Source of the DNA: an uncultured Umboniibacter sp.
GTDB lineage: Bacteria; Pseudomonadota; Gammaproteobacteria; Pseudomonadales; DSM-25080
Length of the DNA stretch: 64,000 nucleotides
Assembly: GCF_947497555.1 (NCBI RefSeq)
Contig: NZ_CANMGY010000005.1
Span: forward strand, 1 to 64,000
Direction of reading: 5' to 3'
Part shown: positions 34,730-47,975 of the stretch, piece by piece
Layout of the letters: every line of letters starts with the position of its first letter
Numbering within the stretch: position 1 is the stretch's first letter
Program-made: the position numbers and the translations under genes
The notes under the pieces: generated by a model
What the model was told of the DNA's origin: nothing
The model's input: the letters and a program-made list of their open reading frames with translations, nothing else
Databases searched by the model: none

Positions 34730-35433
34730 TGACTATCTATCGCCTCCTAGATGATGACCTAGGCTTCCCCTCGCCAATTTCGGACGAAGTTGAAGAGGAT
34801 GGCTTACTCGCTGTAGGAGGTGATCTTTCGCCTCAGAGACTACTGAATGCCTATCGCCACGGCATTTTTCCGTGGTTCAATTCCGACGACCCGTTACTTT
34901 GGTGGAGCCCACCGCAACGAGCAGTGGTGTCACCAGCCCAGGTTCATTGTTCACGGTCAACACGGAAAAGTGCGAAGCGCAATACTTGGACAGTCACCTT
35001 CAATCACAGTTTTGATGCGGTAATCAACGCCTGCAGGATGTCCTCTGCTGATCGTCCAGACACCTGGATTGATGAACGTATGGTGAAGGCCTATAAGCAA
35101 CTCCATCAGTTAGGTTGGTGCCACAGCGTGGAAGTGTGGGACGGTGATGAGCTTGTTGGCGGGCTCTACGGTATTGCTATGTTTCCATTCTTTTGTGGTG
35201 AATCCATGTTCAGCCGAAGCGCTAACGCAAGTAAGTTCGCTTTTTACGCGTTAAGTGAAAAATTGAACGAACTGAACTTTGACTGGATTGATTGTCAGAT
35301 GCCAACTACGCATCTCAGTTCGTTGGGTGTTGCGGAGATTGATCGCAGTACTTGGTTTAATACGCTTATCAATACTGACGTTGATACTTCTCCTGTTGCG
35401 GAGCTATCAGCAGGAGGCACTATTGACCTATAA
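34729..35433 (+). CDS. aat: Leucyl/phenylalanyl-tRNA-protein transferase Aat
   Basis: A 234-residue enzyme that adds Leu or Phe from tRNA to N-terminal Arg or Lys, creating primary N-degrons for ClpS. Hallmarks are DGLLAVGGDLSPQRLLNAYRHG, FPWFNSDDPLLWWSPPQRAV, and GLYGIAMFPFFCGESMFSR. It sits between trxB and bpt and faces clpA/clpS, so the four parts of the N-degron pathway are neighbours. Its end overlaps the bpt start by 11 bp. Confidence 0.95.
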
Positions 35434-36121
35434 ATTTGGCGTAGTACCACCACACCCCTGTCCTTACATCCCAGGAAATGAAGCGCGGAACATAGTCCTC
35501 TGGCCGGAAGAAATTGTTAACAAACACGTGGCGAGCCATTTAAATCTTAATGGATTTCGACGCAGTGGGGATCACCTGTATCGTCCGCACTGCGGCACTT
35601 GCAGTGCGTGTGAGTCAACCCGCGTGCGGGTAGCGGACTATCAGCTAAACCGAGCTAGTAAGCGATGCATTAAGAAAAACGATAAGTTACGCATCGAATG
35701 GGCTGCGGACTTCGATGACGAGCTGTTCTACCCGCTCTACGCAGAATATATCGATCGGCGACACGCCGATGGCGATATGTTTCCGCCCTCCTATACGCAA
35801 TTTACGTCCTTCCTTGGGCCAATGTATGACTTTAACTGCTACCTTGCTGTTTACGACGGCGACAATCTGGTTGGGGTAATGGTTTATGACCAGTTCTATG
35901 ACGGTCTCTCAGCCGTCTATAGCTTCTTTGATCCTGACAAAGGCAGCTTCGGTTTAGGACGTTTATTAATCCTAAAGCTGATCCAGCTTACCCAGGATCT
36001 GAAGTTACCTCACCTCTACTTGGGGTATGCCGTTGATCAATGCCAAAAGATGCAGTACAAGGCGGATCATCACCCTCAGGAACGTTTCATTGATGGTAAA
36101 TGGCAGTTGATTCCCAAATAG
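35423..36121 (+). CDS. bpt: Aspartate/glutamate leucyltransferase Bpt (Ate family)
   Basis: A 232-residue bacterial protein transferase that conjugates Leu to N-terminal Asp or Glu. The start is TTG, chosen because a perfect AGGAGG lies 5 bp upstream and MTYKFGVVPPHPCPYIPG matches the family N-terminus with its cysteine. The open frame runs further upstream inside aat, but that part is unrelated. Conserved blocks are GFRRSGDHLYRPHCGTCSACE, YIDRRHADGDMFPP and YLGYAVDQCQKMQYKA. The product would be read by ClpS, encoded nearby. Confidence 0.95.
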   Translation: MTYKFGVVPPHPCPYIPGNEARNIVLWPEEIVNKHVASHLNLNGFRRSGDHLYRPHCGTCSACESTRVRVADYQLNRASKRCIKKNDKLRIEWAADFDDELFYPLYAEYIDRRHADGDMFPPSYTQFTSFLGPMYDFNCYLAVYDGDNLVGVMVYDQFYDGLSAVYSFFDPDKGSFGLGRLLILKLIQLTQDLKLPHLYLGYAVDQCQKMQYKADHHPQERFIDGKWQLIPK

Positions 36122-36208
36122 TTTTGCAACTGGCCTTGTATTCGGGCAAAATGACGGCGTTTTGCAACACGCAACTTTTAATAGTTAAACAGGTAGGAAG
36201 TATCCTTA

Positions 36209-36427
36209 ATGGCAAAGACTGACCATATCGAAATGGAAGGCGAGGTAGTTGATACCCTCCCTAACACCACATTCCGCGTTCGCTTGGAGAATGGCCACGA
36301 AGTTTTGGCTCATATTTCAGGTAAAATGCGCAAACACTACATTCGTATTTTGACGGGTGACAAGGTGAAGGTCGAATTGACACCTTACGACTTAACGAAA
36401 GGTCGTATCACCTATCGCGCTCGTTAA
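36209..36427 (+). CDS. infA: Translation initiation factor IF-1
   Basis: A 72-residue OB-fold protein that binds the ribosomal A site. The sequence from [19 protein letters not shown] to GRITYRAR is textbook IF-1, including the [17 protein letters not shown] segment. It has a strong ribosome binding site (AGGAAG) and is followed by its own terminator. Confidence 0.98.
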   Translation: MAKTDHIEMEGEVVDTLPNTTFRVRLENGHEVLAHISGKMRKHYIRILTGDKVKVELTPYDLTKGRITYRAR

Positions 36428-36440
36428 ACTAGCGTTGATA

Positions 36441-36470
36441 AAAAAAAGCGGACTTATGTCCGCTTTTTTT
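36441..36470 (+). terminator. Rho-independent terminator after infA (possibly bidirectional)
   Basis: GCGGAC-TTAT-GTCCGC (36448-36463) is a perfect stem flanked by seven A on the left and seven T on the right. It ends infA and may also act on clpA transcripts arriving on the minus strand. Confidence 0.92.
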
Positions 36471-36559
36471 ATGCCTGCTATTCAGGGCAGTACTACGATA
36501 TTCAACGGAAATGATTAAGTTTACCCAGCGCAACTATCCCGTTTTTATAGTCACTAAGG

Positions 36560-38821
36560 TTATTCGGCCGGTTCATATTCCAATACTAGTCCGTCATCGG
36601 ATGCAGAAACATGTACGGTTCCGCCGTTCTCAGATAAAGCCCCAAAGAGCACCTCTTCCGACATAGGTTTTTTCAACAGTTTTTGAATTAAACGCGTCAT
36701 AGGACGAGCCCCCATTGCTTCATCGTAGCCGTTATTAGCTAGCCACTCGCGAGCAGGCTCATCCACATCAAGGTGAACCTTCTTATCATCTAGCTGCGCT
36801 TGCAGTTGGGTCAAGAACTTGTCGACAACCGTTTTAATTACCGGCAGTGTCAAAGGCGAGAACTGGATGATCGCATCCAAACGATTTCTAAACTCTGGGG
36901 AAAATGCTCGTTTAATCTGACCCATGCCATCACTACTATGATCTTGCTTGGTAAAGCCCATGCTTGATCGTTGCATGAGCTCTGCACCAGCATTAGTTGT
37001 CATAATCAGCACTACATTGCGGAAGTCCGTAGATCGGCCGTTATTATCGGTTAAGGTTCCGTGGTCCATCACCTGTAAGAGTAGATTGAAAACATCCGGA
37101 TGTGCCTTCTCGATTTCATCAAGCAGCACTACTGAATGAGGTGCCTTGGTAACTGCTTCGGTTAGCAAGCCGCCCTGATCGTAACCGACATAGCCTGGTG
37201 GCGCACCAATAAGCCTAGATACCGTATGGCGTTCCATATACTCAGACATATCAAAGCGGATAAGCTCTACGCCCATTGCTTGAGCGAGCTGCTTGGTCAC
37301 CTCTGTTTTACCCACTCCAGTAGGCCCAGCAAATAAGAAACTACCAATGGGGGACTCAGGGTTCCCTAAGCCTGCTCGACTTAGTTTGATTGCGTCACTG
37401 ATCGTCTCGATGGCTTCATCCTGACCAAAGACGACCATACGCAAAGAGTCATTAAGCTTTTGCAGTAATTCTTTATCGCTTGATGAGACATTTTTCTCAG
37501 GGATACGCGCCATGTTCGCAACGATCCGTTCAATTTCAGCAGTGCCGATGGTTTTAACCCGATTCTGCTCCTCTTGAATTTTTTGATAGGCGCCCGCTTC
37601 GTCAATGACATCAATGGCCTTATCGGGAAGGAAGCGCTCATTGATGTATTTCCCAGCTAGCTCTGCCGCGGTACGCAGTGCGCTATCGCTATACTCTAGA
37701 CCATAGAAAGTCTCGAATCGCGGTTTAAGCCCCTTGAGGATTTCGTAAGTTTCGGAGACTGAAGGCTCGTTAACGTCTATCTTTTGGAAGCGACGACTGA
37801 GCGCCCTATCCTTCTCGAAAATACCTCGGTATTCCTGGAAGGTTGTCGAACCGATACACTTGAGTTCGCCAGAGCTCAAAAGCGGCTTTAGTAGGTTAGA
37901 TGCGTCCATCACACCACCGCTGGCAGCACCTGCACCAATGATCGTATGAATTTCATCAATGAACAATACCGCGCCGTCCCGTTTCTTGAGTTCGGCCAGA
38001 AGCGCTTTGAATCGTTTTTCAAAGTCGCCGCGATACTTCGTCCCCGCCAATAGTGAACCTAAATCTAGTGAGTAGATGACCGCGTCGTTAAGTACGTCAG
38101 GTACCTGGTTCTCTGTTATGCGGAGTGCTAGACCTTCGGCGATGGCTGTTTTACCAACTCCCGACTCACCTACTAACAACGGGTTGTTCTTACGCCTTCT
38201 TACTAATACCTGAACCGCGCGTTCGACCTCTTTATCGCGACCGATTAATGGATCAATCTTACCTTTCATTGCAACTTCATTAAGGTTAGTTGCATAGGCC
38301 TCGAGTGGATCGTTACTCGTATCCTGCTCGGCTTCGGCCTCCTGTTGATCGATTTGTCCCGGGGTACTACTTTCGTTGGCATCCGTGAACTTTGAAATAC
38401 CGTGGGTGATGAAATTTACCACGTCAATACGAGCGATTGATTGTTGCTTAAGATAGTATACTGCTTGGCTTTCCTGCTCACTAAAAATAGCTACTAGTAC
38501 GTTAGCGCCGGAGACTTCGCTTTTACCGGATGACTGAACATGAAAGACCGCGCGCTGCAAAACGCGTTGGAATCCGAGCGTTGGCTGTGTCTCTCGTTGT
38601 TCTTCATGCTCTGGTATAAGTGGTGTCGTTGTGTTGACGAATTCATCAAGCTCTACGCGTAAGCGAGCTAGTGATGCGCCACAGGCAGTCAGTACTTCCA
38701 ACGCAGAATCATTCTCTAACAGCGCAAGTAATAAGTGTTCTACCGTCATAAACTCATGACGACGGTCGCGAGCACCTCGAAAGGCGTTGTTTAGCGTTAG
38801 TTCTAGATCTTTACTCAGCAT
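36560..38821 (-). CDS. clpA: ATP-dependent Clp protease ATPase subunit ClpA
   Basis: A 753-residue AAA+ unfoldase that feeds substrates to ClpP. It has a double Clp-N domain (about 1-145), the first AAA domain with Walker A GESGVGKTAIAEG, and the second with FAGPTGVGKTEVTKQ and VVLLDEIEKAHPDVFNLLLQ. A C-terminal D2 small domain follows. Length is close to E. coli ClpA (758). It lies 22 bp after clpS, its adaptor. Confidence 0.97.
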   Translation of the reverse strand: MLSKDLELTLNNAFRGARDRRHEFMTVEHLLLALLENDSALEVLTACGASLARLRVELDEFVNTTTPLIPEHEEQRETQPTLGFQRVLQRAVFHVQSSGKSEVSGANVLVAIFSEQESQAVYYLKQQSIARIDVVNFITHGISKFTDANESSTPGQIDQQEAEAEQDTSNDPLEAYATNLNEVAMKGKIDPLIGRDKEVERAVQVLVRRRKNNPLLVGESGVGKTAIAEGLALRITENQVPDVLNDAVIYSLDLGSLLAGTKYRGDFEKRFKALLAELKKRDGAVLFIDEIHTIIGAGAASGGVMDASNLLKPLLSSGELKCIGSTTFQEYRGIFEKDRALSRRFQKIDVNEPSVSETYEILKGLKPRFETFYGLEYSDSALRTAAELAGKYINERFLPDKAIDVIDEAGAYQKIQEEQNRVKTIGTAEIERIVANMARIPEKNVSSSDKELLQKLNDSLRMVVFGQDEAIETISDAIKLSRAGLGNPESPIGSFLFAGPTGVGKTEVTKQLAQAMGVELIRFDMSEYMERHTVSRLIGAPPGYVGYDQGGLLTEAVTKAPHSVVLLDEIEKAHPDVFNLLLQVMDHGTLTDNNGRSTDFRNVVLIMTTNAGAELMQRSSMGFTKQDHSSDGMGQIKRAFSPEFRNRLDAIIQFSPLTLPVIKTVVDKFLTQLQAQLDDKKVHLDVDEPAREWLANNGYDEAMGARPMTRLIQKLLKKPMSEEVLFGALSENGGTVHVSASDDGLVLEYEPAE

Positions 38822-38843
38822 AGGAGTACTCCGCTATTCGCTG

Positions 38844-39176
38844 TTATTCGTTATCTTCAGGGAGAACTTCGCATTCGCACTTTAAGGGGTGCTCGTGTTC
38901 CTGCGCTACCTGATTAACAATCATAGTCTTAGTTTCCGCAATATCCTTAGGGTAGATACCCGCTACACCTTTACCTTGCTGGTGAACCGCCATCATGACC
39001 GAGGTGGCAGCCGCTTCGTCTAAAAAGAATATTTGCATTAACACATCAACGACAAAGTCCATTGGTGTGTAGTCATCGTTATACATTACTACTTGATACA
39101 TTGGCGGTTTTTTCAGCGCGGGCTCTTCTGCCAGCGTTGCAGTACTGCCGTCAAAATGTATTAACTCGTCACTCAT
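38844..39176 (-). CDS. clpS: ATP-dependent Clp protease adaptor ClpS
   Basis: A 110-residue adaptor that binds N-degron residues and delivers them to ClpA. After a flexible N-terminus (about 1-25) the core reads KKPPMYQVVMYNDDYTPMDFVVDVL, whose NDDYTPM forms the N-end pocket. HQQGKGVAGIY and the ETK helix follow. It is upstream of clpA on the same strand. Confidence 0.96.
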   Translation of the reverse strand: MSDELIHFDGSTATLAEEPALKKPPMYQVVMYNDDYTPMDFVVDVLMQIFFLDEAAATSVMMAVHQQGKGVAGIYPKDIAETKTMIVNQVAQEHEHPLKCECEVLPEDNE

Positions 39177-39322
39177 ACTTTATATACTCTGGTAAATTCG
39201 TTTTAGATTGCTCTATTCTACCAAATCATTGCACCGTAAAGAAACGAGTGTCATAACTGCAGAATAGCGCTAATTTTGGCCGATAACATAACTTTTTTAT
39301 GACGGGTTTCCGTAAAATCATC

Positions 39323-39351
39323 TTGACTCATAGGTTTTGCAATGCTAGTAA
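39323..39351 (+). promoter_or_regulatory. Putative cspD promoter
   Basis: TTGACT (39323-39328), 17 bp, then TAGTAA (39346-39351). The -35 box is near consensus and the -10 is weak. The start codon of the cold-shock gene lies about 70 bp downstream, leaving room for a leader. Confidence 0.4.
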
Positions 39352-39421
39352 TGGACTAAACACCGATATCAAATTTTAGTTTCTCAAACATAAAAAATGC
39401 TATTTCAACAGGGAGTTAGAT

Positions 39422-39640
39422 ATGGCAACAGGAACTGTTAAGTGGTTTAACAATGCAAAGGGCTACGGCTTTATTCTACCGGACGAAGGCAATGATGATC
39501 TTTTTGCCCACTATTCAACCATCACTATGGACGGTTACAAGACGCTAAAGGCAGGCCAACCAGTTCGTTTTGAAGTTGAGCCAGGTGATAAAGGGCTCCA
39601 TGCTATCAATATAACCGTCGACGAAGAGGCGATGGCATAA
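39422..39640 (+). CDS. cspD: Cold-shock-domain protein, CspD-like
   Basis: A 72-residue single-stranded nucleic-acid-binding protein. It has the RNP1-type segment KWFNNAKGYGFI and the RNP2-type DLFAHYSTI. The Asp/Asn-rich linker and the place next to clpS, as in pseudomonads and E. coli, favour CspD, a replication inhibitor in E. coli. The regulatory role here is inferred from position. It is convergent with icd. Confidence 0.88.
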   Translation: MATGTVKWFNNAKGYGFILPDEGNDDLFAHYSTITMDGYKTLKAGQPVRFEVEPGDKGLHAINITVDEEAMA

Positions 39641-39684
39641 CTCGCTCGATCGCCTAAGTCACGATACTCTACATGAATGGCGAC

Positions 39685-40947
<1,263 letters not shown>

Positions 40948-41046
40948 AAAATAGGTGCTTCTCAGTGCAGTGCTAACAGTGGAAATACTCTATCATAGAG
41001 TCAACGAGTGTGAATACCGCTCAATTTGGGCAAATAGACGGTGTGA

Positions 41047-41664
41047 ATGGCTAAGTTAATTCTTCTAAACAAACCTTTTGGCGTGCTTTCGCAGTTTACG
41101 GGTACGCCTGATGAAACTACGCTGGCATCCTATATAGCCATTCCTGGGGTCTATCCTGCTGGTCGACTCGACAAAGATAGCGAGGGACTGTTGCTACTTA
41201 CGGACGATGGCCAGCTACAACATCAGATAGCCCACCCATCGAGTAATAAGCGCAAAACCTATCAGGTAGAGATTGAAGGCAATATTAGCGACGAATCGCT
41301 GGAACAACTCTCCAAAGGTGTTGAGCTCAAGGATGGCCTAACACGACCTGCTAAGGCAAAACGCATTTCCTTCCCAACAGGACTTTGGGAGCGGGATCCA
41401 CCGGTAAATCCGAGGTTGGCAACAAGCTGGATTGAACTTACTATCAGCGAAGGGAAAAACCGCCAGGTTCGTCGTATGACGGCAGCCGTAGGTAATCCAA
41501 CGCTACGCTTAATACGCACACAGATTGGGCCGTGGAGTCTCGATCAATTGCTTCCTGGAAAGTACCGGGAGATAACGGTTAATATGCCGATTAATACGGC
41601 TAGAACGAGCCGAGGCAAGACTGATAGAACTAAAACCAGAGGAAGAATGCGCACTAGGCGCTAA
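41047..41664 (+). CDS. rluE: 23S rRNA pseudouridine synthase RluE-type
   Basis: A 205-residue RsuA/RluB/E/F-family enzyme. E. coli RluE makes pseudouridine 2457. The catalytic motif is [18 protein letters not shown] with the aspartate after [23 protein letters not shown] is the second hallmark. There is no S4 domain, as in RluE. A basic C-terminal tail ([18 protein letters not shown]) is slightly longer than usual. It lies 8 bp before mnmA. Confidence 0.92.
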   Translation: MAKLILLNKPFGVLSQFTGTPDETTLASYIAIPGVYPAGRLDKDSEGLLLLTDDGQLQHQIAHPSSNKRKTYQVEIEGNISDESLEQLSKGVELKDGLTRPAKAKRISFPTGLWERDPPVNPRLATSWIELTISEGKNRQVRRMTAAVGNPTLRLIRTQIGPWSLDQLLPGKYREITVNMPINTARTSRGKTDRTKTRGRMRTRR

Positions 41665-41672
41665 GAGTAGAT

Positions 41673-42764
41673 ATGACTGAGAAAGTGATCGTAGGAATGT
41701 CCGGTGGTGTCGATTCATCGGTAACGGCCGCCGTACTGCTAGAGCAAGGCTACCAAGTTGAAGGTCTCTTCATGAAAAACTGGGACGAAGACGATGGTAG
41801 CGAGTATTGTACTGCAATGGCAGATCTGGCTGACGCGCAGGCTGTGGCCGACAAACTCGGTATCACCCTTCATACTGCAAACTTCGCTGCTGAGTATTGG
41901 GACAATGTCTTCGAGCATTTTCTAGAAGAATATAAGGCTGGCCGAACGCCAAATCCGGATATCCTCTGTAACCGCGAGATTAAGTTCAAGGTATTTCTTG
42001 AGTATGCAGAAGCGTTAGGCGCAAGTGCCATAGCCACGGGGCATTATGTGCGCCGCGGTACCAACGAGAATGGCGAAACTACCCTGCTAAAGGGCCTAGA
42101 TGGCAATAAAGATCAAAGCTATTTTCTCCATGCGGTTACCACTAATGAGTTTGCTCGCAGTTACTTTCCCATTGGCGAGATGGATAAAACCGATGTTCGA
42201 GCACTGGCTGAAAAATATGAATTAGTCACGGCTAAAAAGAAGGATAGTACGGGTATTTGTTTCATCGGCGAGCGCCGCTTTAGTGACTTCCTGAATACCT
42301 ACTTACCCCATCAATCGGGCGATATCATTACTCTGGACGGCACTAAGATTGGCGAGCACGTAGGTTTAATGTATTACACCTACGGGCAACGTCAGGGGTT
42401 GGGTATCGGAGGTATGGCAGGTGCTTCTGATGATCCTTGGTTTGTGGCGCAGAAACGACTTGAAACTAATGAATTAGTCGTGGTGCAAGGTACTAACCAC
42501 CCGGCACTATTCCATACTACGCTGGAAGCCGACCAGGTCACCTGGATTAACTCCTCAGTGGATTTATCTAAGCCGCTGATGGCGAAGACACGCTATCGCC
42601 AGCCAGATCAAGGCTGCCGAGTAGAGATAGCTGGTGATTCGCTTATCGTGCGCTTCGATGAACCACAGCGAGCAATTACGCCGGGACAGAGCGTGGTGTT
42701 CTATCAAGATGATCAGTGCCTGGGTGGCGCCGTCATTAATAAATTCTATAACGAGGCAGCTTAA
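41673..42764 (+). CDS. mnmA: tRNA-specific 2-thiouridylase MnmA
   Basis: A 363-residue enzyme that thiolates U34 of tRNA-Lys, -Glu and -Gln. It has the PP-loop [19 protein letters not shown], catalytic cysteines in [13 protein letters not shown] and [12 protein letters not shown], and the FMKNWDEDD block. Length is normal. hflD starts on the next base after its stop, the usual pairing. Confidence 0.97.
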   Translation: MTEKVIVGMSGGVDSSVTAAVLLEQGYQVEGLFMKNWDEDDGSEYCTAMADLADAQAVADKLGITLHTANFAAEYWDNVFEHFLEEYKAGRTPNPDILCNREIKFKVFLEYAEALGASAIATGHYVRRGTNENGETTLLKGLDGNKDQSYFLHAVTTNEFARSYFPIGEMDKTDVRALAEKYELVTAKKKDSTGICFIGERRFSDFLNTYLPHQSGDIITLDGTKIGEHVGLMYYTYGQRQGLGIGGMAGASDDPWFVAQKRLETNELVVVQGTNHPALFHTTLEADQVTWINSSVDLSKPLMAKTRYRQPDQGCRVEIAGDSLIVRFDEPQRAITPGQSVVFYQDDQCLGGAVINKFYNEAA

Positions 42765-43376
42765 ATGGAGTCTCGCACCCTCGCCGTTGCAGGCATGTTT
42801 CAATGCGCTGACCTCATTAGTGAACTTGCTCGTCACGGACGCTGTGACGAGCAAGCATATCTTGCAGTGATAAAAAGTGTTTTTAGCAACGACGCTGATA
42901 ATGTCGCAAAAGTTTACGAAGACGTTAACAATTTGCGCTACGGCGCTCAGGTTTGCGTAGATATCGCCAAGCAGCGAAAGGCGAACTATCAGAACCTTAT
43001 GATCTATGTCATGGGTATGATTCAGCTAGAAAAACAAATGCGCGCTCGCAAGGATTTTATGCCGAAAATCGATGAAGGACTCACTCTAAGTACTCGTCAG
43101 GTTGAGCTCTATGGCTATGAGCATGACTCCGTTAGTGGCTCTCTAAGTAATCTTTATCAATCAACCTTCTCTACCCTTAGCCATCGAATACAAGTGGTTG
43201 GTGACGTCAATTGGCTAACCCAAGATCGAGTCGCCAGTCGTATACGTGCCCTACTCTTTGCCGGAATTCGTGCCACGATGCTCTGGCGAAACTTGAACGG
43301 TAGACGATATCAACTGCTATTCCAGCGCGGCAAGATCACTCGACAATTTGAGGCCTGGCTAGCCACCGAGCACTAA
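42765..43376 (+). CDS. hflD: High-frequency lysogenization protein HflD homolog
   Basis: A 203-residue helical, membrane-associated protein of the HflD (YcfC) family. In E. coli it affects lambda CII, and its housekeeping role is unclear. Markers are LAVAGMFQCADLI and FAGIRATMLWRNLNGRRYQLLFQRGKI. It directly abuts mnmA and precedes purB, the conserved mnmA-hflD-purB order. Confidence 0.92.
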   Translation: MESRTLAVAGMFQCADLISELARHGRCDEQAYLAVIKSVFSNDADNVAKVYEDVNNLRYGAQVCVDIAKQRKANYQNLMIYVMGMIQLEKQMRARKDFMPKIDEGLTLSTRQVELYGYEHDSVSGSLSNLYQSTFSTLSHRIQVVGDVNWLTQDRVASRIRALLFAGIRATMLWRNLNGRRYQLLFQRGKITRQFEAWLATEH

Positions 43377-43464
43377 CATCGTTGGTGCTATTCACACTGA
43401 AATCGCCATGCGAACAGATTAAGATTCGGCTAAAATGGCCTCATCATTCATATCATTAGGATAA

Positions 43465-45986
<2,522 letters not shown>

Positions 45987-45994
<8 letters not shown>

Positions 45995-46874
45995 TCTTCG
46001 TGTTATTCGTGTACGCTGGCCTGAGTATGAAGGGGAAGTTCATGCTATCCGCCATGAAGTTTTTGTTCAGGAACAGGGCGTCGCGGAAAATATTGAATGG
46101 GATGGCCAGGACTCACGATGTGTCCACGTTTTGGCATTTCATAATGAAACACCCGTAGGCACCGGCCGTCTAATGCCATCCGGGAAGATTGGTCGTATGG
46201 CGGTACTAAAGCGCGCTCGCGGGAAAGGTATTGGCGCCCTGCTCCTAACAAAACTAGTTGAAATAGGTGGGCACGCCGGCTTTTTATCCCTCTATCTTCA
46301 CGCCCAAGCGCATGCATCAGGATTCTATCAACGTGCAGATTTTAAAGTGAATGGTGATAGCTACCTGGAAGCGGGTATTGAGCACGTCACCATGGATTTA
46401 GCGCTAACACCTCGTGATGGCCCCATCACTCCCTCTGCGTTTTCGGCTAATCGCCTTCAGCTGGTTACGAAAGCAAGGCGTGATGTCTACATTGCTGAAT
46501 TAGATTTCAGTGCAATGTCCAATGACTTAGCGGATATAACAGCAAAACTCACATTATTACTGCGTGAAAATGCGAGGGCCGAAATCTTCATTCTTTCCTT
46601 CGACTCGGTTGCCTTGATTGAACGTTGCCCAGAATTCTTTAATTGGCTTCAGCGCTTAAACTCAAGAGTTCATTATCGCGTCTTATCAGAAGCTGATGCC
46701 GCCGAACTTGGAGCGAGTTGGCTGATACCTGGGCTTGCCGGACAATTTAAACAGGCGAAGGGCTTGTCACAAGCTGCCGCTGGATCCCCTGTTCTTGGAA
46801 CGCAGCTACAACGTTTCAAGCAAATTTGGGAGCGTAGTCGGCGCGACAAGCGCTTTCGAAGGCTTATGATCTAA
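45987..46874 (+). CDS. Two-domain protein: GNAT acetyltransferase plus C-terminal domain of unknown function
   Basis: A 295-residue protein. Residues 1-145 form an ElaA/PA-type GNAT domain: the AcCoA-binding signature RARGKGIG follows IGRMAVLK, with FYQRADF near its end. Residues about 165-295 form a second domain without motifs I recognise. It is predicted alpha/beta, with VYIAELDFSA and AEIFILSFD strands and a basic C-terminus (WERSRRDKRFRRLM). The substrate is unknown. The start overlaps roxA by 8 bp, so it is the last gene of the purB-roxA unit. Confidence 0.82.
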
Positions 46875-46909
46875 GACTTATGATCAGCCTACGCTTCAAC
46901 GATAAGTGG

Positions 46910-47851
46910 TTAAAGCGTACTCGCCACATCCATAATCAATCTGCGCAGCCATCGATGAGCGGGATTGTGCTGTAGTAGTGGAGACCAAGCCATATTTAAC
47001 TCAATAGGCGGGATTGGAAACGGTGGTTCCGAGACGAAAAAGCTACCATCATTGTGATGACGCTTGGCGACACGTGTTGGTAACGTGGCCACAAGATCAT
47101 CACGCGCTATCAAGACGCCAGGCATTTGATAGTGTCGTGTAAAGATAGCGATCTTTCTTCGGCAACCCGGCTTTGCTTTCTCTACCGCCCTGTCTACCCA
47201 ACCAAGCTTGTTGTAGTTTTCGACGTTGATACCCGTACCTCGGCCTACGCCAGTTTTGCTAACCCAAATGTGTTGAGCGTCTAGATAGGTATCGAGATTC
47301 AAGTTCTCTGATAGCGGGTTATTGGCACTCATCAAACATGAGAAACTGTCTCGCCATACTACGACTGAATGGAAACTCTGTGGTAATTCATCAAAGCGAT
47401 TAATTGCTAAGTCAACCTTGCCCTGTTCTAGATCGCTAATCGAAGCATCACTGGGAGTGAGCAGATCTAGCACAACATTGGGGGCTTCGCGACGGAGACG
47501 CTTAAGAACTTCCGGAATGAGTGTAGATTCGGCGTAATCGCCGACAATGATACGGAACATTCTGCTAGAGAATTCCGGTTCAAAGCCCTCTGTCGGCTGC
47601 AACACCTGTTCTATTTCGGTAAGGATATGTCGAACGCGTGGCTGGATCGATAACGCTTTCTCAGTTGGCGTCATCCCCTCAGTAGTTCGAACGAGTAGTG
47701 GATCATCAAAGAGTTCTCTCAAACGACGTAAGCCGTTACTCATTGCCGGTTGAGTGATACCCAGCACAGCACCAGCGCGAGTGACGTTCTTTTCTTCAAG
47801 TAGTACATCAAAGTAAACAAGAAGGTTGAGGTCGACCCGAGAGATATTCAT
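46910..47851 (-). CDS. LysR-family transcriptional regulator
   Basis: A 313-residue LysR-type regulator. The N-terminal winged helix-turn-helix (about 6-65) contains VTRAGAVLGITQPAMSNGLRRLRELF, of the NodD/LeuO-like branch. The effector domain covers about 90-300. The target is unknown. It lies downstream of ppsA on the same strand, separated by a structured 124-bp gap, and ends facing the GNAT gene. Confidence 0.88.
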   Translation of the reverse strand: MNISRVDLNLLVYFDVLLEEKNVTRAGAVLGITQPAMSNGLRRLRELFDDPLLVRTTEGMTPTEKALSIQPRVRHILTEIEQVLQPTEGFEPEFSSRMFRIIVGDYAESTLIPEVLKRLRREAPNVVLDLLTPSDASISDLEQGKVDLAINRFDELPQSFHSVVVWRDSFSCLMSANNPLSENLNLDTYLDAQHIWVSKTGVGRGTGINVENYNKLGWVDRAVEKAKPGCRRKIAIFTRHYQMPGVLIARDDLVATLPTRVAKRHHNDGSFFVSEPPFPIPPIELNMAWSPLLQHNPAHRWLRRLIMDVASTL

Positions 47852-47877
47852 AGATAATTAGATCCTAAAAGCAGTCA

Positions 47878-47970
47878 CCAAAGTATGCCACAAGCCCAGA
47901 TGGTGGGCAATGAAGCACGGCGTTAAAGGCCTATTGTAACCACAATGACTAAACGTTGTGGGTACTTTGG
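47878..47970. other. Multi-hairpin region between ppsA and the LysR gene
   Basis: An outer imperfect stem pairs CCAAAGTA (47878-47885) plus CCACAA (47888-47893) with TTGTGG (47956-47961) plus TACTTTGG (47963-47970): 14 perfect pairs with one small bulge. Inside are GCCCA-GATGG-TGGGC (47894-47908) and ATTGT-AACC-ACAAT (47933-47946). On the minus strand it is 3' to ppsA and 5' to the LysR gene. No clear T-run. Confidence 0.45.
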
Positions 47971-47975
47971 CGACA

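Noticed and set aside
35279-35422. Upstream extension of the bpt frame inside aat.
   Set aside because: The added residues are hydrophobic out-of-frame translation of aat. The TTG at 35423 with AGGAGG upstream gives the conserved N-terminus.
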